Positions 15,481 through 23,954 of a stretch of 24,316 bases of DNA are shown here, piece by piece. A program made the position numbers and the translations under genes. The first letter of the stretch is position 1. Each line of letters starts with the position of its first letter. Under the pieces are notes generated by a model. It saw nothing but the letters and a program-made list of their open reading frames with translations, was not told the DNA's origin and ran no database searches. Origin of the DNA: CAVPRW01 sp046727435 [NCBI: bacterium] (lineage in GTDB: Bacteria; Tectomicrobia; Entotheonellia; J063); NCBI GenBank assembly GCA_046727435.1, contig JBKPCR010000399.1, positions 1 through 24,316 of the forward strand. Direction: 5' to 3'.

Positions 15481-16197
15481 GTGATGTTACGCTACAAACG
15501 TGTCTTGCTCAAACTCAGTGGTGAAGCTTTGATGGGGGATCTGGAGTTTGGGATCGACCCCGGGGTGCTTCAGGATATCGCTCAAGAGGTCAAGGAAATT
15601 CACGCGCTCGGTACCGAAGTTGCCATTGTCATTGGGGGCGGGAACATCTTTCGTGGTATCACGGCCACCAAGTATGGTGTCGACCGCGTCACCGCTGATT
15701 ACATGGGGATGCTAGCCACTGTCATGAATGGCCTGGCGTTGCAAGGTGCCATGGAAAAAGAAGGGGTCATGACACGCTTGCAAACCGCCATTGAGATGCA
15801 CCAGGTCGCAGAGCCCTACATTCGGCGTCGGGCCATTCGCCACCTTGAAAAGGGGCGAGTCGTGATCTTTGCAGGTGGCAATGGCAACCCGTTCTTTACC
15901 ACGGACACCACTGCTTCGCTCCGGGCGGTGGAGATCGGCGCCGAAGTGATTTTGAAGGCAACCAAAGTTGACGGTGTGTACAGTGCGGATCCCATGCTTG
16001 ATAAAACTGCGGTGATGCTCCCTCGGTTGACGTATCTGGACGTGCTGCAGCAGGGTCTGAAGGTTATGGACTCCACCGCGATTTCGCTGTGCATGGACAA
16101 CAAATTACCGATCATCGTCTTTAACCTCACGGTCAGGGGCAATATTAAGCGAGTCCTCATCGGTGAGGAACTCGGGACGGTTGTGCAAGGGGGTTGA
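15481..16197 (+). CDS. pyrH: Uridylate kinase
   Basis: Phosphorylates UMP to UDP in pyrimidine nucleotide synthesis; the bacterial enzyme is a hexamer of the amino-acid-kinase fold. Diagnostic blocks are KLSGEALMG (11-19), [44 protein letters not shown] and [12 protein letters not shown]. The length is 238 residues, as expected. The start is either GTG 15481 or ATG 15484; the AAGGA at 15465-15469 suits the GTG slightly better. frr begins just after its stop. Confidence 0.96.
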   Translation: MMLRYKRVLLKLSGEALMGDLEFGIDPGVLQDIAQEVKEIHALGTEVAIVIGGGNIFRGITATKYGVDRVTADYMGMLATVMNGLALQGAMEKEGVMTRLQTAIEMHQVAEPYIRRRAIRHLEKGRVVIFAGGNGNPFFTTDTTASLRAVEIGAEVILKATKVDGVYSADPMLDKTAVMLPRLTYLDVLQQGLKVMDSTAISLCMDNKLPIIVFNLTVRGNIKRVLIGEELGTVVQGG

Positions 16198-16199
16198 GG

Positions 16200-16772
16200 A
16201 TGGCTCAGGATGGGTCGGTTCAAAAGGTGTATGCAGATCTCGAAAAGAAGATGAAGACGTCGTTGGATGCGTTCCGTAAAGAACTTAATAGCATCCGCAC
16301 CGGTCGTGCCTCGCTTTCGCTATTGGACGGGATCGCCGTCCAATATTATGGGGTTCCCACCCCTCTCAATCAAGTCGCCACACTCTCGGTCCCGGAAAGT
16401 CGGTTGATTACAATCCAACCATGGGATGGCTCAGTCATTGGTGAGGTGGAGAAAGCTATTCTTAAATCCGATTTGGGCTTGACTCCCTCGAACGATGGGC
16501 GGGTGATTAAGATTCCTATCCCGCCGTTGACTGAAGAGCGTCGGAAGCAGTTGGCCCGCGTGGTGAAGAAACTTGGAGAGGACTGTAAAGTCTCCATCCG
16601 AAACGTCCGTCGCGAAGGCAATGATGACTTCAAAAATCTGGAAAAGGACAAGAAAATCTCGGAGGACGAGCTGCGCCGGGCCCAGGACCAAGTCCAGAAG
16701 CTAACCGATAAGTATATCGCCATGGCGGAGCAGGTGTCGGCGCAAAAGGAGAAAGAGGTAATGGAAATATGA
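16200..16772 (+). CDS. frr: Ribosome recycling factor
   Basis: Splits post-termination ribosomes together with EF-G. I start it at ATG 16200, three bases after the pyrH stop, with a GGGGG-rich ribosome binding site at the end of pyrH; a TTG at 16194 would add only two residues. The 190-residue protein has the family blocks FRKELNSIRTGRASLSLLD, IQPWD, KSDLGLTPSNDG, IPIPPLTEERRKQLAR and KKLGEDCKVSIRNVRRE. tsf-pyrH-frr is a widely conserved run. Confidence 0.97.
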   Translation: MAQDGSVQKVYADLEKKMKTSLDAFRKELNSIRTGRASLSLLDGIAVQYYGVPTPLNQVATLSVPESRLITIQPWDGSVIGEVEKAILKSDLGLTPSNDGRVIKIPIPPLTEERRKQLARVVKKLGEDCKVSIRNVRREGNDDFKNLEKDKKISEDELRRAQDQVQKLTDKYIAMAEQVSAQKEKEVMEI

Positions 16773-16815
16773 GCTGCACGGGTTCCAGGCACCTGCGTAA
16801 AACGATTCCCTCCTC

Positions 16816-16846
16816 TTGAACTACATGCACACTTTGGGTCTTATAA
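16816..16846 (+). promoter_or_regulatory. Possible promoter for uppS-cdsA-dxr
   Basis: TTGAAC (16816-16821) is followed after 17 bases by TCTTAT (16839-16844) or after 19 by TTATAA (16841-16846). It lies in the 118-base gap between frr and uppS. Weak evidence; readthrough from pyrH-frr is equally possible. Confidence 0.3.
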
Positions 16847-16890
16847 GCCGGTGGATCGGCGTCAGCGGACGGCGGGAAGGAGCGAGCTAG

Positions 16891-17646
16891 ATGCTTGACC
16901 CAGACCTGCTGATGAAGATCGACAAAGGCAAGCTTCCACGTCACATTGCGATCGTCATGGATGGCAACGGTCGCTGGGCGCAGCGACGCGTTCTTCCGCG
17001 CCACGCCGGGCATCGCGCCGGGGTATTGGCGGTTGATGACGTGGTGACCACAGCCCGCAAACTCAGTATTTCATGTTTGACACTGTACGCGCTGTCGACC
17101 GAGAATTGGTCTCGTCCCAGGCAAGAAATCCGCGCCCTGATGGGCATCCTGAGGATTTATTTGCGGAAGGAATTACGGCGGATGGTCCGGGAGAATATCC
17201 GCTTCAATGCGATTGGTCGCATTCAGGACCTCCCAAACTCAGTGCAGGGCTTGCTCTTCGAGACGATGGCGCAAACCAGCCAGAATGATGGCATGACCTT
17301 CACGCTTGCCTTGAGCTATGGCTCTCGGATGGAGATCATCGATGCCGTGCAGCGCCTCGCACATGCCGTCCAGCGCGGGGAACTGCACCCCGAAGCGATC
17401 ACTCCGGCACTGTTCAGCAATTTCTTGTATACCGCCGGGCTGCCCGACCCAGATCTCTTGATTCGAACTGGCGGCGAACGACGTTTGAGCAATTTCCTCC
17501 TATGGCAAACCTCCTATACCGAATTGTACTTTACCGAGGTGTTGTGGCCTGATTTTCGGGGGGATGACTTACTCCGGTCAATTATCGATTATCAACAACG
17601 TGAACGACGCTTCGGTATGACGCATGAACAGGTTCTCCGCCGATAG
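16891..17646 (+). CDS. uppS: Isoprenyl transferase (undecaprenyl diphosphate synthase)
   Basis: Cis-prenyltransferase that adds isopentenyl units to farnesyl diphosphate to make the C55 carrier for peptidoglycan and LPS sugars. The catalytic P-loop is HIAIVMDGNGRWAQ (18-31, Asp24). HAGHRAGV, LYALSTENWSRP and DLLIRTGGERRLSNFLLWQ complete the five conserved regions. It has 251 residues, the normal length. GGAAGGAGC lies upstream of the ATG. It opens the lipid block uppS-cdsA-dxr. C55 as the product length is family knowledge and is not visible in the sequence. Confidence 0.95.
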   Translation: MLDPDLLMKIDKGKLPRHIAIVMDGNGRWAQRRVLPRHAGHRAGVLAVDDVVTTARKLSISCLTLYALSTENWSRPRQEIRALMGILRIYLRKELRRMVRENIRFNAIGRIQDLPNSVQGLLFETMAQTSQNDGMTFTLALSYGSRMEIIDAVQRLAHAVQRGELHPEAITPALFSNFLYTAGLPDPDLLIRTGGERRLSNFLLWQTSYTELYFTEVLWPDFRGDDLLRSIIDYQQRERRFGMTHEQVLRR

Positions 17647-17655
17647 GAGCCCTGC

Positions 17656-18462
17656 TTGAAACGACTCATCAGCGCTCTCTGTATTCTGCCACCTCTTGTC
17701 CCAATCGTTTATTTTGGGTCTCCTTTCTACTTCTTGCTCCTGATCACTGTTGTTGCCGTGCTTGCCCTGGTGGAATTTTACCGCATGCTATCGGTCAAGG
17801 GCTTCCCCTGCTGGGGATGGCTCGGAATTGCCTGCGGCGGAGCGCTACCGCTCACCTTCTATGTTGGTGGCATAGCCAACCATGGAGCCGTGGCAGCGCT
17901 GGTCGTGCTGTTATTCCTGGTTGGACTCTTCGCCCGGCAGGAATTCGTGACATCGGTTCAGAGTCTTGCCTTTACGCTTCTTGGTATGTTCTATGTCGGC
18001 TGGCTGTTCAGTTATGTATTACTCTTACGCTTGCTCATCCACGGGCCAGAATACGTGTTCTATATATTTGGCGTTGTCTGGCTAGGGGATGCGGCTGCTC
18101 TCATATTTGGTAGGGTGTTTGGGCGCCATAAGTTAGCCCCCAGGCTCAGTCCTGGCAAAACAATCGAGGGCGCTGTTGGAGGATTCCTGGGCGGTCTCTG
18201 TGGCGCAACTCTGGGAGGGCGCTGGCTACTCGGGCACTTCACGCTGACGCAGTGTCTCGCCGTTGGCTGCCTATTGGCTATGCTCGGCCAACTGGGCGAC
18301 TTAAGTGAATCGCTGTTGAAAAGGAGCTTCGGGGTCAAAGACTCTGGAGTACTCATTCCTGGGCACGGTGGCATTTTAGACAAGATCGATGGTATCCTGT
18401 TTGGCGCACCGGCGTTGTATTACTATGTCCTCTATGTGATCGGACAAGAGCTTCCATCGTAG
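17656..18462 (+). CDS. cdsA: Phosphatidate cytidylyltransferase (CDP-diglyceride synthase)
   Basis: Makes CDP-diacylglycerol, the branch-point of phospholipid synthesis, in the inner membrane. The 268-residue protein is mostly hydrophobic with about seven or eight spans. The family signature SLLKRSFGVKDSG plus IPGHGGILDKID falls at about 219-245; the usual final D-R reads D-K, a tolerated change. KLAPRLSPGKTIEG (159-172) is the other conserved loop. The start is TTG at 17656, with TAGGAG six bases upstream and directly after the uppS stop. Confidence 0.95.
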   Translation: MKRLISALCILPPLVPIVYFGSPFYFLLLITVVAVLALVEFYRMLSVKGFPCWGWLGIACGGALPLTFYVGGIANHGAVAALVVLLFLVGLFARQEFVTSVQSLAFTLLGMFYVGWLFSYVLLLRLLIHGPEYVFYIFGVVWLGDAAALIFGRVFGRHKLAPRLSPGKTIEGAVGGFLGGLCGATLGGRWLLGHFTLTQCLAVGCLLAMLGQLGDLSESLLKRSFGVKDSGVLIPGHGGILDKIDGILFGAPALYYYVLYVIGQELPS

Positions 18463-18531
18463 ACGATTGCAGCGGCGTGATAGATGTCAACGGGGCGAAT
18501 GGGCGGGAGAGGAGATAGTGGGAGCCATGCC

Positions 18532-19698
18532 ATGAGAAAGAGGTTGGCGATTCTGGGTTCAACCGGTTCCGTCGGGGTCAATACCCTGGAGATCGTCCAA
18601 CAGCATCCGGAGCGGTTCGCCGTCGTGGGACTTGCGGCCGGTAGTAATATTGAATTGCTCGAGCAACAAATGCGACGTTTCCAGCCATCATATGTCTCGG
18701 TGTTCGACTTGCAACGAGCCAAGGAGCTCCGGGAGCGAACCTCGGACCTAGGGATAGAGGTGTTTGAGGGAACCAACGGGGCATGTACGATTGCCAGCCT
18801 GCCCGAGGTTGATCTTGTCCTTTCGGCCATTGTGGGCGGAGCAGGGTTGGCACCAACGCTTTCTGCCATCCGCGCTGGGAAGGATGTGGCGATAGCCAAT
18901 AAAGAGCCGCTGGTCATGGCAGGTGAGCTTGTCATGCGCGAGGCTCAGGGCCGCGTACGTATCCTCCCCGTCGATAGCGAACATAACGCTATTTTCCAAG
19001 CTTTGGCCGGCCATAATGCAGGCGATGTCAGGCGTTTGCTATTGACAGCTTCAGGCGGCCCATTCCGGACCTTACCGCAGGAGAAGTTTGGCGAGATCAC
19101 GGTCCACGAAGCCCTCCAACATCCAAACTGGCGGATGGGACGAAAGATTACCGTAGATTCGGCAACAATGATGAATAAAGGGCTTGAGGTGATCGAAGCA
19201 CGATGGCTCTTTGGGGTGAGTGCTGATCAAGTCGATGTGGTGGTCCATCCGCAAAGCATTGTGCATTCCCTGGTGGAATTCGTTGACGGTTCGGTAATCG
19301 CCCAGTTGGGGATCCCCGATATGCGTATTCCCATTGCTTACGCGCTTAACCATCCTGAGCGCCTGGCGAATACGTTACCCAGATTGGATCTCACCCAAAT
19401 CGGCACGCTCACCTTTGAACCTCCAGACCTCCAGCGTTTTCCCTGTCTGCGTCTCGGTTTCGAAGCGATCCGTGCCTGCGGCACGCTGCCCGCAGTGCTC
19501 AACGGCGCCAACGAAACGACAGTTGAGGCGTTTTTGCATGAAAGGATCCGTTTTATTGACATTCCTGCGGTGATCGAGGAAACCCTGCATCGGCATGAGG
19601 CGCGTCCTATCGTCGATGGCGACCTCGAAGTTATTCTCGATGCCGATCGGTGGGCACGTGAAACGGCGACATCCATCATCAACTACCGATGCCGATAG
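18532..19698 (+). CDS. dxr: 1-deoxy-D-xylulose 5-phosphate reductoisomerase
   Basis: Second enzyme of the MEP isoprenoid pathway, converting DXP to MEP with NADPH; the target of fosmidomycin. I start at ATG 18532 (GGGAG eight bases upstream), since the 16 residues from an upstream ATG (18484) have no family character. This gives 388 residues. Motifs: NADPH loop GSTGSVG (9-15), NKEPLVMAGE (123-132), metal site Asp148/Glu150 (VDSEHNA) with Glu219 (NKGLE), TASGGPF (172-178) and the flexible flap around HPNWRMG. It supplies isoprenyl units used by UppS. The rseP gene often found next is absent. Confidence 0.96.
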   Translation: MRKRLAILGSTGSVGVNTLEIVQQHPERFAVVGLAAGSNIELLEQQMRRFQPSYVSVFDLQRAKELRERTSDLGIEVFEGTNGACTIASLPEVDLVLSAIVGGAGLAPTLSAIRAGKDVAIANKEPLVMAGELVMREAQGRVRILPVDSEHNAIFQALAGHNAGDVRRLLLTASGGPFRTLPQEKFGEITVHEALQHPNWRMGRKITVDSATMMNKGLEVIEARWLFGVSADQVDVVVHPQSIVHSLVEFVDGSVIAQLGIPDMRIPIAYALNHPERLANTLPRLDLTQIGTLTFEPPDLQRFPCLRLGFEAIRACGTLPAVLNGANETTVEAFLHERIRFIDIPAVIEETLHRHEARPIVDGDLEVILDADRWARETATSIINYRCR

Positions 19699-19799
19699 GT
19701 TGGCATGTGTCACCCTTCCCACCACTGAGTGTGTCTCCTGTGCATCTTCCAGAGGCGCTAGGGACTTGCTAGCCCGATGGTTGGGCGTTGAGTCATATG

Positions 19800-19815
19800 G
19801 TTCCTGTCGAACAGG
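19800..19815. promoter_or_regulatory. Inverted repeats upstream of the PncC-like gene
   Basis: Two overlapping dyads share this stretch: GTTC-N5-GAAC (19800-19812) and CCTGT-CGA-ACAGG (19803-19815). It lies about 65 bases before the PncC-like start. GAACAGG recurs at 20432-20438 upstream of thpR-recA. It could be an operator; identity unknown. Confidence 0.35.
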
Positions 19816-19879
19816 TGATTGCCTCTCCAGATCGCTGGCGTACTAGTGGGCTTCGGGTTGGGTGCGGAAAGTGGATGGT

Positions 19880-20350
19880 ATGGCAGTCGAAGAAGAGATT
19901 GGGCGATTACTTGTCGAACGAGGCTGGCATCTTGCAGTGGCTGAAACTTCGACAGGGGGATACATAGGCTATCTCTTGACATCTGTCCCGGGCAGCTCAA
20001 GCTATTTTGATCGAAGCATTGTCGCCTACAGCAACGAGGCGAAGGAAACGTCCCTTGCTGTTTCGGCTACCGTGCTCCAAAAACATGGAGCTGTCAGTCT
20101 GGTGACAGCCTTAGCGATGGCGACACAGGTGCAAGAGCTCAGTCATGTGGAGGTAGGGCTGGCTGTAACCGGCCTGACAGGACCACGGATCGGCCGGAGC
20201 TCGAAACCGATTGGCCTCACCTATATCGCCATCGCCTTGCCATGGGTCAATATCTGGTGGGAAGGAGTGATCCCCGGGGAACGTACTGAGATCCAACGTC
20301 AATCAGCACTCAAATCGCTCGAAAAACTTCGCGATGCGTTGCGCCGTTAA
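19880..20350 (+). CDS. PncC/CinA C-terminal family protein (nicotinamide-nucleotide amidase-like), divergent
   Basis: A stand-alone CinA C-terminal domain of 156 residues from ATG 19880; GTG 19862 would add six. The family enzyme converts NMN to nicotinic acid mononucleotide in NAD recycling. The fold is clear from VPGSSSYFDRSIVAYSNEAK (36-55) and LQKHGAVS. Two hallmark loops differ: the usual AESCTGG is AETSTGG (21-27), so the serine is shifted by one position, and the usual GIAGPxGG...KPVG loop is GLTGPRIGRSSKPIG (98-112), without the glycine pair. Activity is therefore uncertain. It precedes thpR, recA and recX; CinA-type genes beside recA are common. Confidence 0.85.
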   Translation: MAVEEEIGRLLVERGWHLAVAETSTGGYIGYLLTSVPGSSSYFDRSIVAYSNEAKETSLAVSATVLQKHGAVSLVTALAMATQVQELSHVEVGLAVTGLTGPRIGRSSKPIGLTYIAIALPWVNIWWEGVIPGERTEIQRQSALKSLEKLRDALRR

Positions 20351-20367
20351 TCTAACATCCCAGTACG

Positions 20368-20437
20368 CTGTTCTCCAAACTGCGCGTTGAGACATATGGA
20401 TTTATCTCTCCTCGACTGACTCCGATGTTGAGAACAG
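20368..20437. repeat. Separated 8-bp inverted repeat upstream of thpR-recA
   Basis: CTGTTCTC (20368-20375) and GAGAACAG (20430-20437) are exact reverse complements 54 bases apart, between the PncC-like stop and thpR. They could be paired operator half-sites or a long stem-loop. No known LexA box with normal spacing is formed. Confidence 0.35.
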
Positions 20438-20444
20438 GCAGCCA

Positions 20445-20474
20445 TTGACTTGCGTACCCAAAGTGAGGGATATT
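20445..20474 (+). promoter_or_regulatory. Possible promoter for thpR-recA-recX
   Basis: TTGACT (20445-20450), 18 bases, GATATT (20469-20474). Transcription would begin near 20481, just before the AGGAAGGA ribosome binding site of thpR. The -35 lies next to the inverted repeat arm ending at 20437. Confidence 0.4.
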
Positions 20475-20506
20475 CAAGTCTCGTCCCCAGGAAGGAAGCG
20501 CTATCG

Positions 20507-21091
20507 GTGCGTGTGTTTATCGCTATTCCACTCCCGGTTGATCTCAAAGCGAAACTTGTCGCTTTACAACAGGAGTTTCGGCCTTTGCCACTGGAGGCGG
20601 CATGGGTGCGGGAAGCCGGATTTCATCTCACTCTAAAATTTCTAGGCGACGTCGATTCTACCCAAATCGGGACCATTTTTTCGTGCATGACTGCGACAGC
20701 ACAACATTACCATCCGTTCTCGCTATGGCTCGCTGGGGTCGGGGTCTTTCCACACGAATCTAGTCCACGGGTCCTGTGGGTGGGTGTTCAGGATGTGACT
20801 GGGGATTTGAAGCATATACAGCGGACACTCGATGCACGATTGATACAGGTTGGTTTTCCGTCCGAAGATCGTTCCTTCGCCCCCCATTTGACTCTAGCAC
20901 GTTTGAAGCGCGTCCTCCGCCGCGGCGATTTCCTTGCCACTCTGAAGGTCCATCGTGAGGCGGTGCTGGGCCAGCTTGACGTTGACCATATCGAGTTGGT
21001 CGAGAGTCAGCTGCACCCCTCGGGAGCGCGCTACTCGATCGTTAATGCCGCGCATTTCCCACCCGCCACAGCGATCTCGGAAAGTGGATGA
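20507..21091 (+). CDS. thpR: RNA 2',3'-cyclic phosphodiesterase (2H phosphoesterase family)
   Basis: The two HxTx motifs that define the 2H superfamily are present: HLTLKFLGD (His40) and HLTLARLK (His127). ThpR enzymes open 2',3'-cyclic phosphates on RNA and were first described as 2'-5' RNA ligases; the biological substrate is unclear. I choose GTG 20507 (family N-terminus VRVFIAIPLP) with AGGAAGGA about ten bases upstream, giving 194 residues. The longer TTG start at 20450 would overlap the candidate promoter. It lies 51 bases before recA and is probably in the same transcript. Confidence 0.92.
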   Translation: MRVFIAIPLPVDLKAKLVALQQEFRPLPLEAAWVREAGFHLTLKFLGDVDSTQIGTIFSCMTATAQHYHPFSLWLAGVGVFPHESSPRVLWVGVQDVTGDLKHIQRTLDARLIQVGFPSEDRSFAPHLTLARLKRVLRRGDFLATLKVHREAVLGQLDVDHIELVESQLHPSGARYSIVNAAHFPPATAISESG

Positions 21092-21142
21092 GTAAGAGAG
21101 GGATGGTACTTTCGACCGATCCGGTGAAACGAGGCGACCCAC

Positions 21143-22192
21143 ATGAAGGAGTCAACGGTGGAAGGATTGAAAGAAGGTAAGGAAAAGGCTATTAGTTTGG
21201 CATTATCGCAAATTGAGCGGCAGTTCGGCAAAGGCGCCATCATGCGGCTCGGAGCTGAGCCCAGTGCGCTCGATGTTTCGGTCATTTCGACTGGCTCGAT
21301 CTCCCTTGATGCCGCCCTGGGAGTGGGTGGAATTCCGCGCGGCCGCGTGACAGAGATTTACGGGCCAGAAGCCTCTGGCAAAACAACTATTGCGCTGCAC
21401 CTCATTGCCGAGGCGCAAAAGGCTGGAGGCATTGCGGCTTTTATCGATGCCGAACATGCGCTTGATCCAGTGTATGCGCAGAAATTGGGAGTGAAGACGG
21501 ACGAGCTGCTCATCTCTCAACCGGATACCGGTGAGCAAGCGCTTGAGATCGCGGAGACACTGGTGCGCAGTGGTGCCGTGGATATCGTGGTCATCGACTC
21601 CGTAGCAGCGCTTGTCCCTAAAGCGGAGCTCGATGGCGAGATGGGTGACCCCCAGATGGGACTGCAGGCACGCCTGATGTCGCAAGCTTTGCGAAAACTG
21701 ACTGGTATTATCAGTAAGTCCAAAACCGCTATGGTATTTTTGAACCAAATTCGCCAAAAGATCGGCATGTTTGTGGGCAACCCGGAAACCACCACCGGTG
21801 GGAATGCCCTAAAGTTTTACGCTTCGGTACGCCTGGATATCCGCCGCGTGAATCAGGTCAAAGAGGGAGAGGAAGTGACCGGTAGTCGGGTGCGCACGAA
21901 GGTCGTCAAGAATAAGGTGGCTCCGCCATTCCGCCAGGCGGAATTTGATATCATGTATGGGGAAGGGATTTCGCGGGAAGGCGATCTCCTGGACCTGGCG
22001 GCGGAACGAGGGCTCATTACCAAGAGCGGCGCTTGGTACTCTCATCAAGATGAGCGTATTGGACAAGGGCGCGAAAACGCGAAGAAATACCTCAAGGAGA
22101 ATGCTCCCCTCGCCGCTGCGCTCGACACCCAGCTGCGAGGTGAACTCGGCTTGATCCGCGTCTCGCCAGGGGAAGCGGAACCTGTTAAGTAG
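21143..22192 (+). CDS. recA: Recombinase RecA
   Basis: ATP-dependent strand-exchange protein and coprotease for LexA. The 349-residue sequence has Walker A GPEASGKT (74-81), the IDAEHALDP block (101-109), Walker [10 protein letters not shown] (149-157) and the DNA-binding L2 loop ending GNPETTTGG (212-220). The L2 start [10 protein letters not shown] is a small variant of the usual NQIRMKIGVM. GAGGCGA before the ATG is the ribosome binding site. No standard SOS box lies in the 51-base gap; control may come from upstream of thpR. recX follows after 41 bases. Confidence 0.98.
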   Translation: MKESTVEGLKEGKEKAISLALSQIERQFGKGAIMRLGAEPSALDVSVISTGSISLDAALGVGGIPRGRVTEIYGPEASGKTTIALHLIAEAQKAGGIAAFIDAEHALDPVYAQKLGVKTDELLISQPDTGEQALEIAETLVRSGAVDIVVIDSVAALVPKAELDGEMGDPQMGLQARLMSQALRKLTGIISKSKTAMVFLNQIRQKIGMFVGNPETTTGGNALKFYASVRLDIRRVNQVKEGEEVTGSRVRTKVVKNKVAPPFRQAEFDIMYGEGISREGDLLDLAAERGLITKSGAWYSHQDERIGQGRENAKKYLKENAPLAAALDTQLRGELGLIRVSPGEAEPVK

Positions 22193-22233
22193 CGGCAAAG
22201 CTCCGAGCGCAACAGTCAGGTGAAGCATTAGCC

Positions 22234-22749
22234 ATGGACCAGGATGCCCAGACGTTACAGCGCGCCAAACAGCAGGCCTATCGTCTCCTCACCTATCGTA
22301 GTCGGACGTCGAGCGAATTGCGGGATCGTCTCCAGCAGCGCGGGTACACGACGACGATCATTGCCGAAGTCCTGCACCAATTGGCATCAGACGGATACAT
22401 CGATGATCGCAGGGTGGCGTTGGACTGGGCGCGCTATCGTCTGCAGACCAAGCCCCTAGGACGGCGGCGCATGGCCTGGGAGCTCCAGAGACGCGGCCTA
22501 CCTTCAGAGTCGTTGGATGAGGTGCTTCGCGAGGTCTATAGCGAATTTGACGAGGTAATGCTTGCTGAGCAGGCCGCTCGCAAACGTCTTCGCTCCAAGG
22601 AGTTGCCCCGTTCGCCCCGTGAACGTCAGCGGTTCACCCGCTATCTCATGAGCTTGGGTTTTGAGGCTGACACCGTGGTGGCCGCTCTTAGCGCGCTATA
22701 TTCTCTCGACGACGCACGCGAGATCATGCCTACTGGGGACTTAGACTAA
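22234..22749 (+). CDS. recX: Regulatory protein RecX
   Basis: RecX binds RecA filaments and usually inhibits their extension. The 171-residue protein is made of three-helix repeats: AYRLLTYRSRTSSELRDRLQQRGY (about 15-38) is the first, YIDDRRVALDWARYRL (about 55-70) marks the core, and LGRRRMAWELQRRGL continues it. Its position immediately after recA supports the assignment. The alaS gene common after recX is not here; the plus-strand run ends and kdsA converges from the other side. Confidence 0.93.
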   Translation: MDQDAQTLQRAKQQAYRLLTYRSRTSSELRDRLQQRGYTTTIIAEVLHQLASDGYIDDRRVALDWARYRLQTKPLGRRRMAWELQRRGLPSESLDEVLREVYSEFDEVMLAEQAARKRLRSKELPRSPRERQRFTRYLMSLGFEADTVVAALSALYSLDDAREIMPTGDLD

Positions 22750-22792
22750 CGCTTGGGCGATCCTCTCAATTGACCGGATATTGGTCTTGCAG

Positions 22793-22806
22793 TGAGGAGT
22801 ACCTCA
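22793..22806. repeat. Small hairpin in the convergent recX-kdsA gap
   Basis: TGAGG and CCTCA are perfect arms around AGTA in the 136-base gap between converging genes. A bidirectional terminator would be expected here, but neither strand shows a T-run. Nothing else is recognisable in the gap. Confidence 0.25.
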
Positions 22807-22885
22807 ATCCTTATAGGTCCCACCTCTCTGAAAATAGCGTCTAGCATACGGATAGTACACAGTAATGACGTTGGGAATACGCCCA

Positions 22886-23734
22886 TCAAGTTCCTAGACT
22901 GCTCTCACTACGCCCCCGCACGATCTGATCGATCTGAGTGATCTGAGCGAGCAAGGCTGGCAGATCCTCCAGGCGCAGCATGTTGGGGCCATCGGAGGGA
23001 GCGTGGTTGGGGTCGGGGTGGATTTCCATGAAGAGCGCATCGCAGCCGGTGGCGACGGCGGCCCGCGCCAGGTGGGGGACGAATTCGCGCTGGCCAGACG
23101 AGGCCGTGCCAGCCCCGCCGGGGAGTTGCACGCTATGAGTGGCATCGAATACAACCGGAACATCAAAGGAGCGCATGACTACCAGGGAACGCATGTCGGC
23201 TACCAAGTTATTATAGCCGAAGGAGGCGCCGCGCTCGGTCAGCAGCACTTGGTCATTGCCCACGGAGCGGACTTTCTCGACGATGTTCCGGGTATCCCAC
23301 GGCGCCAGGAATTGTCCCTTCTTGACATTGACCGGCTTGCCGGTCCGCGCCGCAGCAACGACCAGATCGGTCTGACGGCAGAGAAAGGCAGGGATCTGTA
23401 AGACATCAAGGACGTCAGCCGCCGGCTCGATCTCCTCTACTGTATGCACATCTGAGAGGACGGGCACGCCGACGACGTCTTTGATTTTCTGCAGAATCTC
23501 CAGACCTTCTTGCACGCCAGGGCCGCGGTAGGAACGGATCGAGGTGCGGTTCGCCTTGTCGTAGGAGGATTTGAAGATGAATGGTACCGCAGCCTTGGCG
23601 GTGATGTCACGCAGGCGGGTCGCCACGTCGAGCATGAAGGCTTCGCCTTCGATAGCACAGGGGCCGCCGATCAGGGCCAGCGGGTGGCCAGCGCCGACGG
23701 TGATAGAGCCAATGGTAACGGGGTGCATGGTCAT
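22886..23734 (-). CDS. kdsA: 3-deoxy-D-manno-octulosonate 8-phosphate synthase, metal-dependent type
   Basis: Condenses PEP with arabinose 5-phosphate to Kdo-8-phosphate for the LPS inner core, so the organism should have LPS. Family blocks include [43 protein letters not shown] and [10 protein letters not shown]. The metal-binding set of class II enzymes is complete: Cys26 (GGPCAIEG), His200 (DATHSVQ), Glu237 (MEIHPDP) and Asp248. The metal-independent E. coli enzyme has Asn at the cysteine position. The length of 282 residues is normal. Its ATG overlaps the stop of the 37-residue ORF upstream by ATGA, and pyrG lies further upstream. Confidence 0.97.
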   Translation of the reverse strand: MTMHPVTIGSITVGAGHPLALIGGPCAIEGEAFMLDVATRLRDITAKAAVPFIFKSSYDKANRTSIRSYRGPGVQEGLEILQKIKDVVGVPVLSDVHTVEEIEPAADVLDVLQIPAFLCRQTDLVVAAARTGKPVNVKKGQFLAPWDTRNIVEKVRSVGNDQVLLTERGASFGYNNLVADMRSLVVMRSFDVPVVFDATHSVQLPGGAGTASSGQREFVPHLARAAVATGCDALFMEIHPDPNHAPSDGPNMLRLEDLPALLAQITQIDQIVRGRSESSLGT

Positions 23735-23844
23735 GTGGATTTGTCCTTGCGTCTGTGGTCTTCGCGCGTTAAACGATTCACCACGAGGACGAACATCACG
23801 AGAAATACCAATGTGCTGAGCATTGTGAGGGTGTAGTTATCCAT
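23731..23844 (-). CDS. 37-residue single-span membrane protein, translationally coupled to kdsA
   Basis: A 37-residue ORF beginning [19 protein letters not shown] near-perfect AAGGAGGGGG lies five bases before the ATG, and a good promoter sits about 110 bases upstream. Residues about 5-22 form a membrane helix, and the tail [13 protein letters not shown] is strongly basic, so the C-terminus should be cytoplasmic. The stop overlaps the kdsA start as ATGA. I recognise no family. The ribosome binding site, promoter, membrane pattern and overlap together argue for a real gene or a translated leader for kdsA; kdsA has no separate ribosome binding site of comparable strength. Confidence 0.7.
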   Translation of the reverse strand: MDNYTLTMLSTLVFLVMFVLVVNRLTREDHRRKDKST

Positions 23845-23954
23845 TACCCCCTCCTTTGCCACGCCCTAAGAGCTAGCTTATCTCAGATACACATTTACAC
23901 ATTCCATACCAGGCCAAACCTCTAACATAATGCCACTAGTAGGTATTCGGATTG

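Noticed and set aside
22750-22885. Bidirectional intrinsic terminator between recX and kdsA.
   Set aside because: Only a 5-bp hairpin is present and neither strand has a T-run after it.
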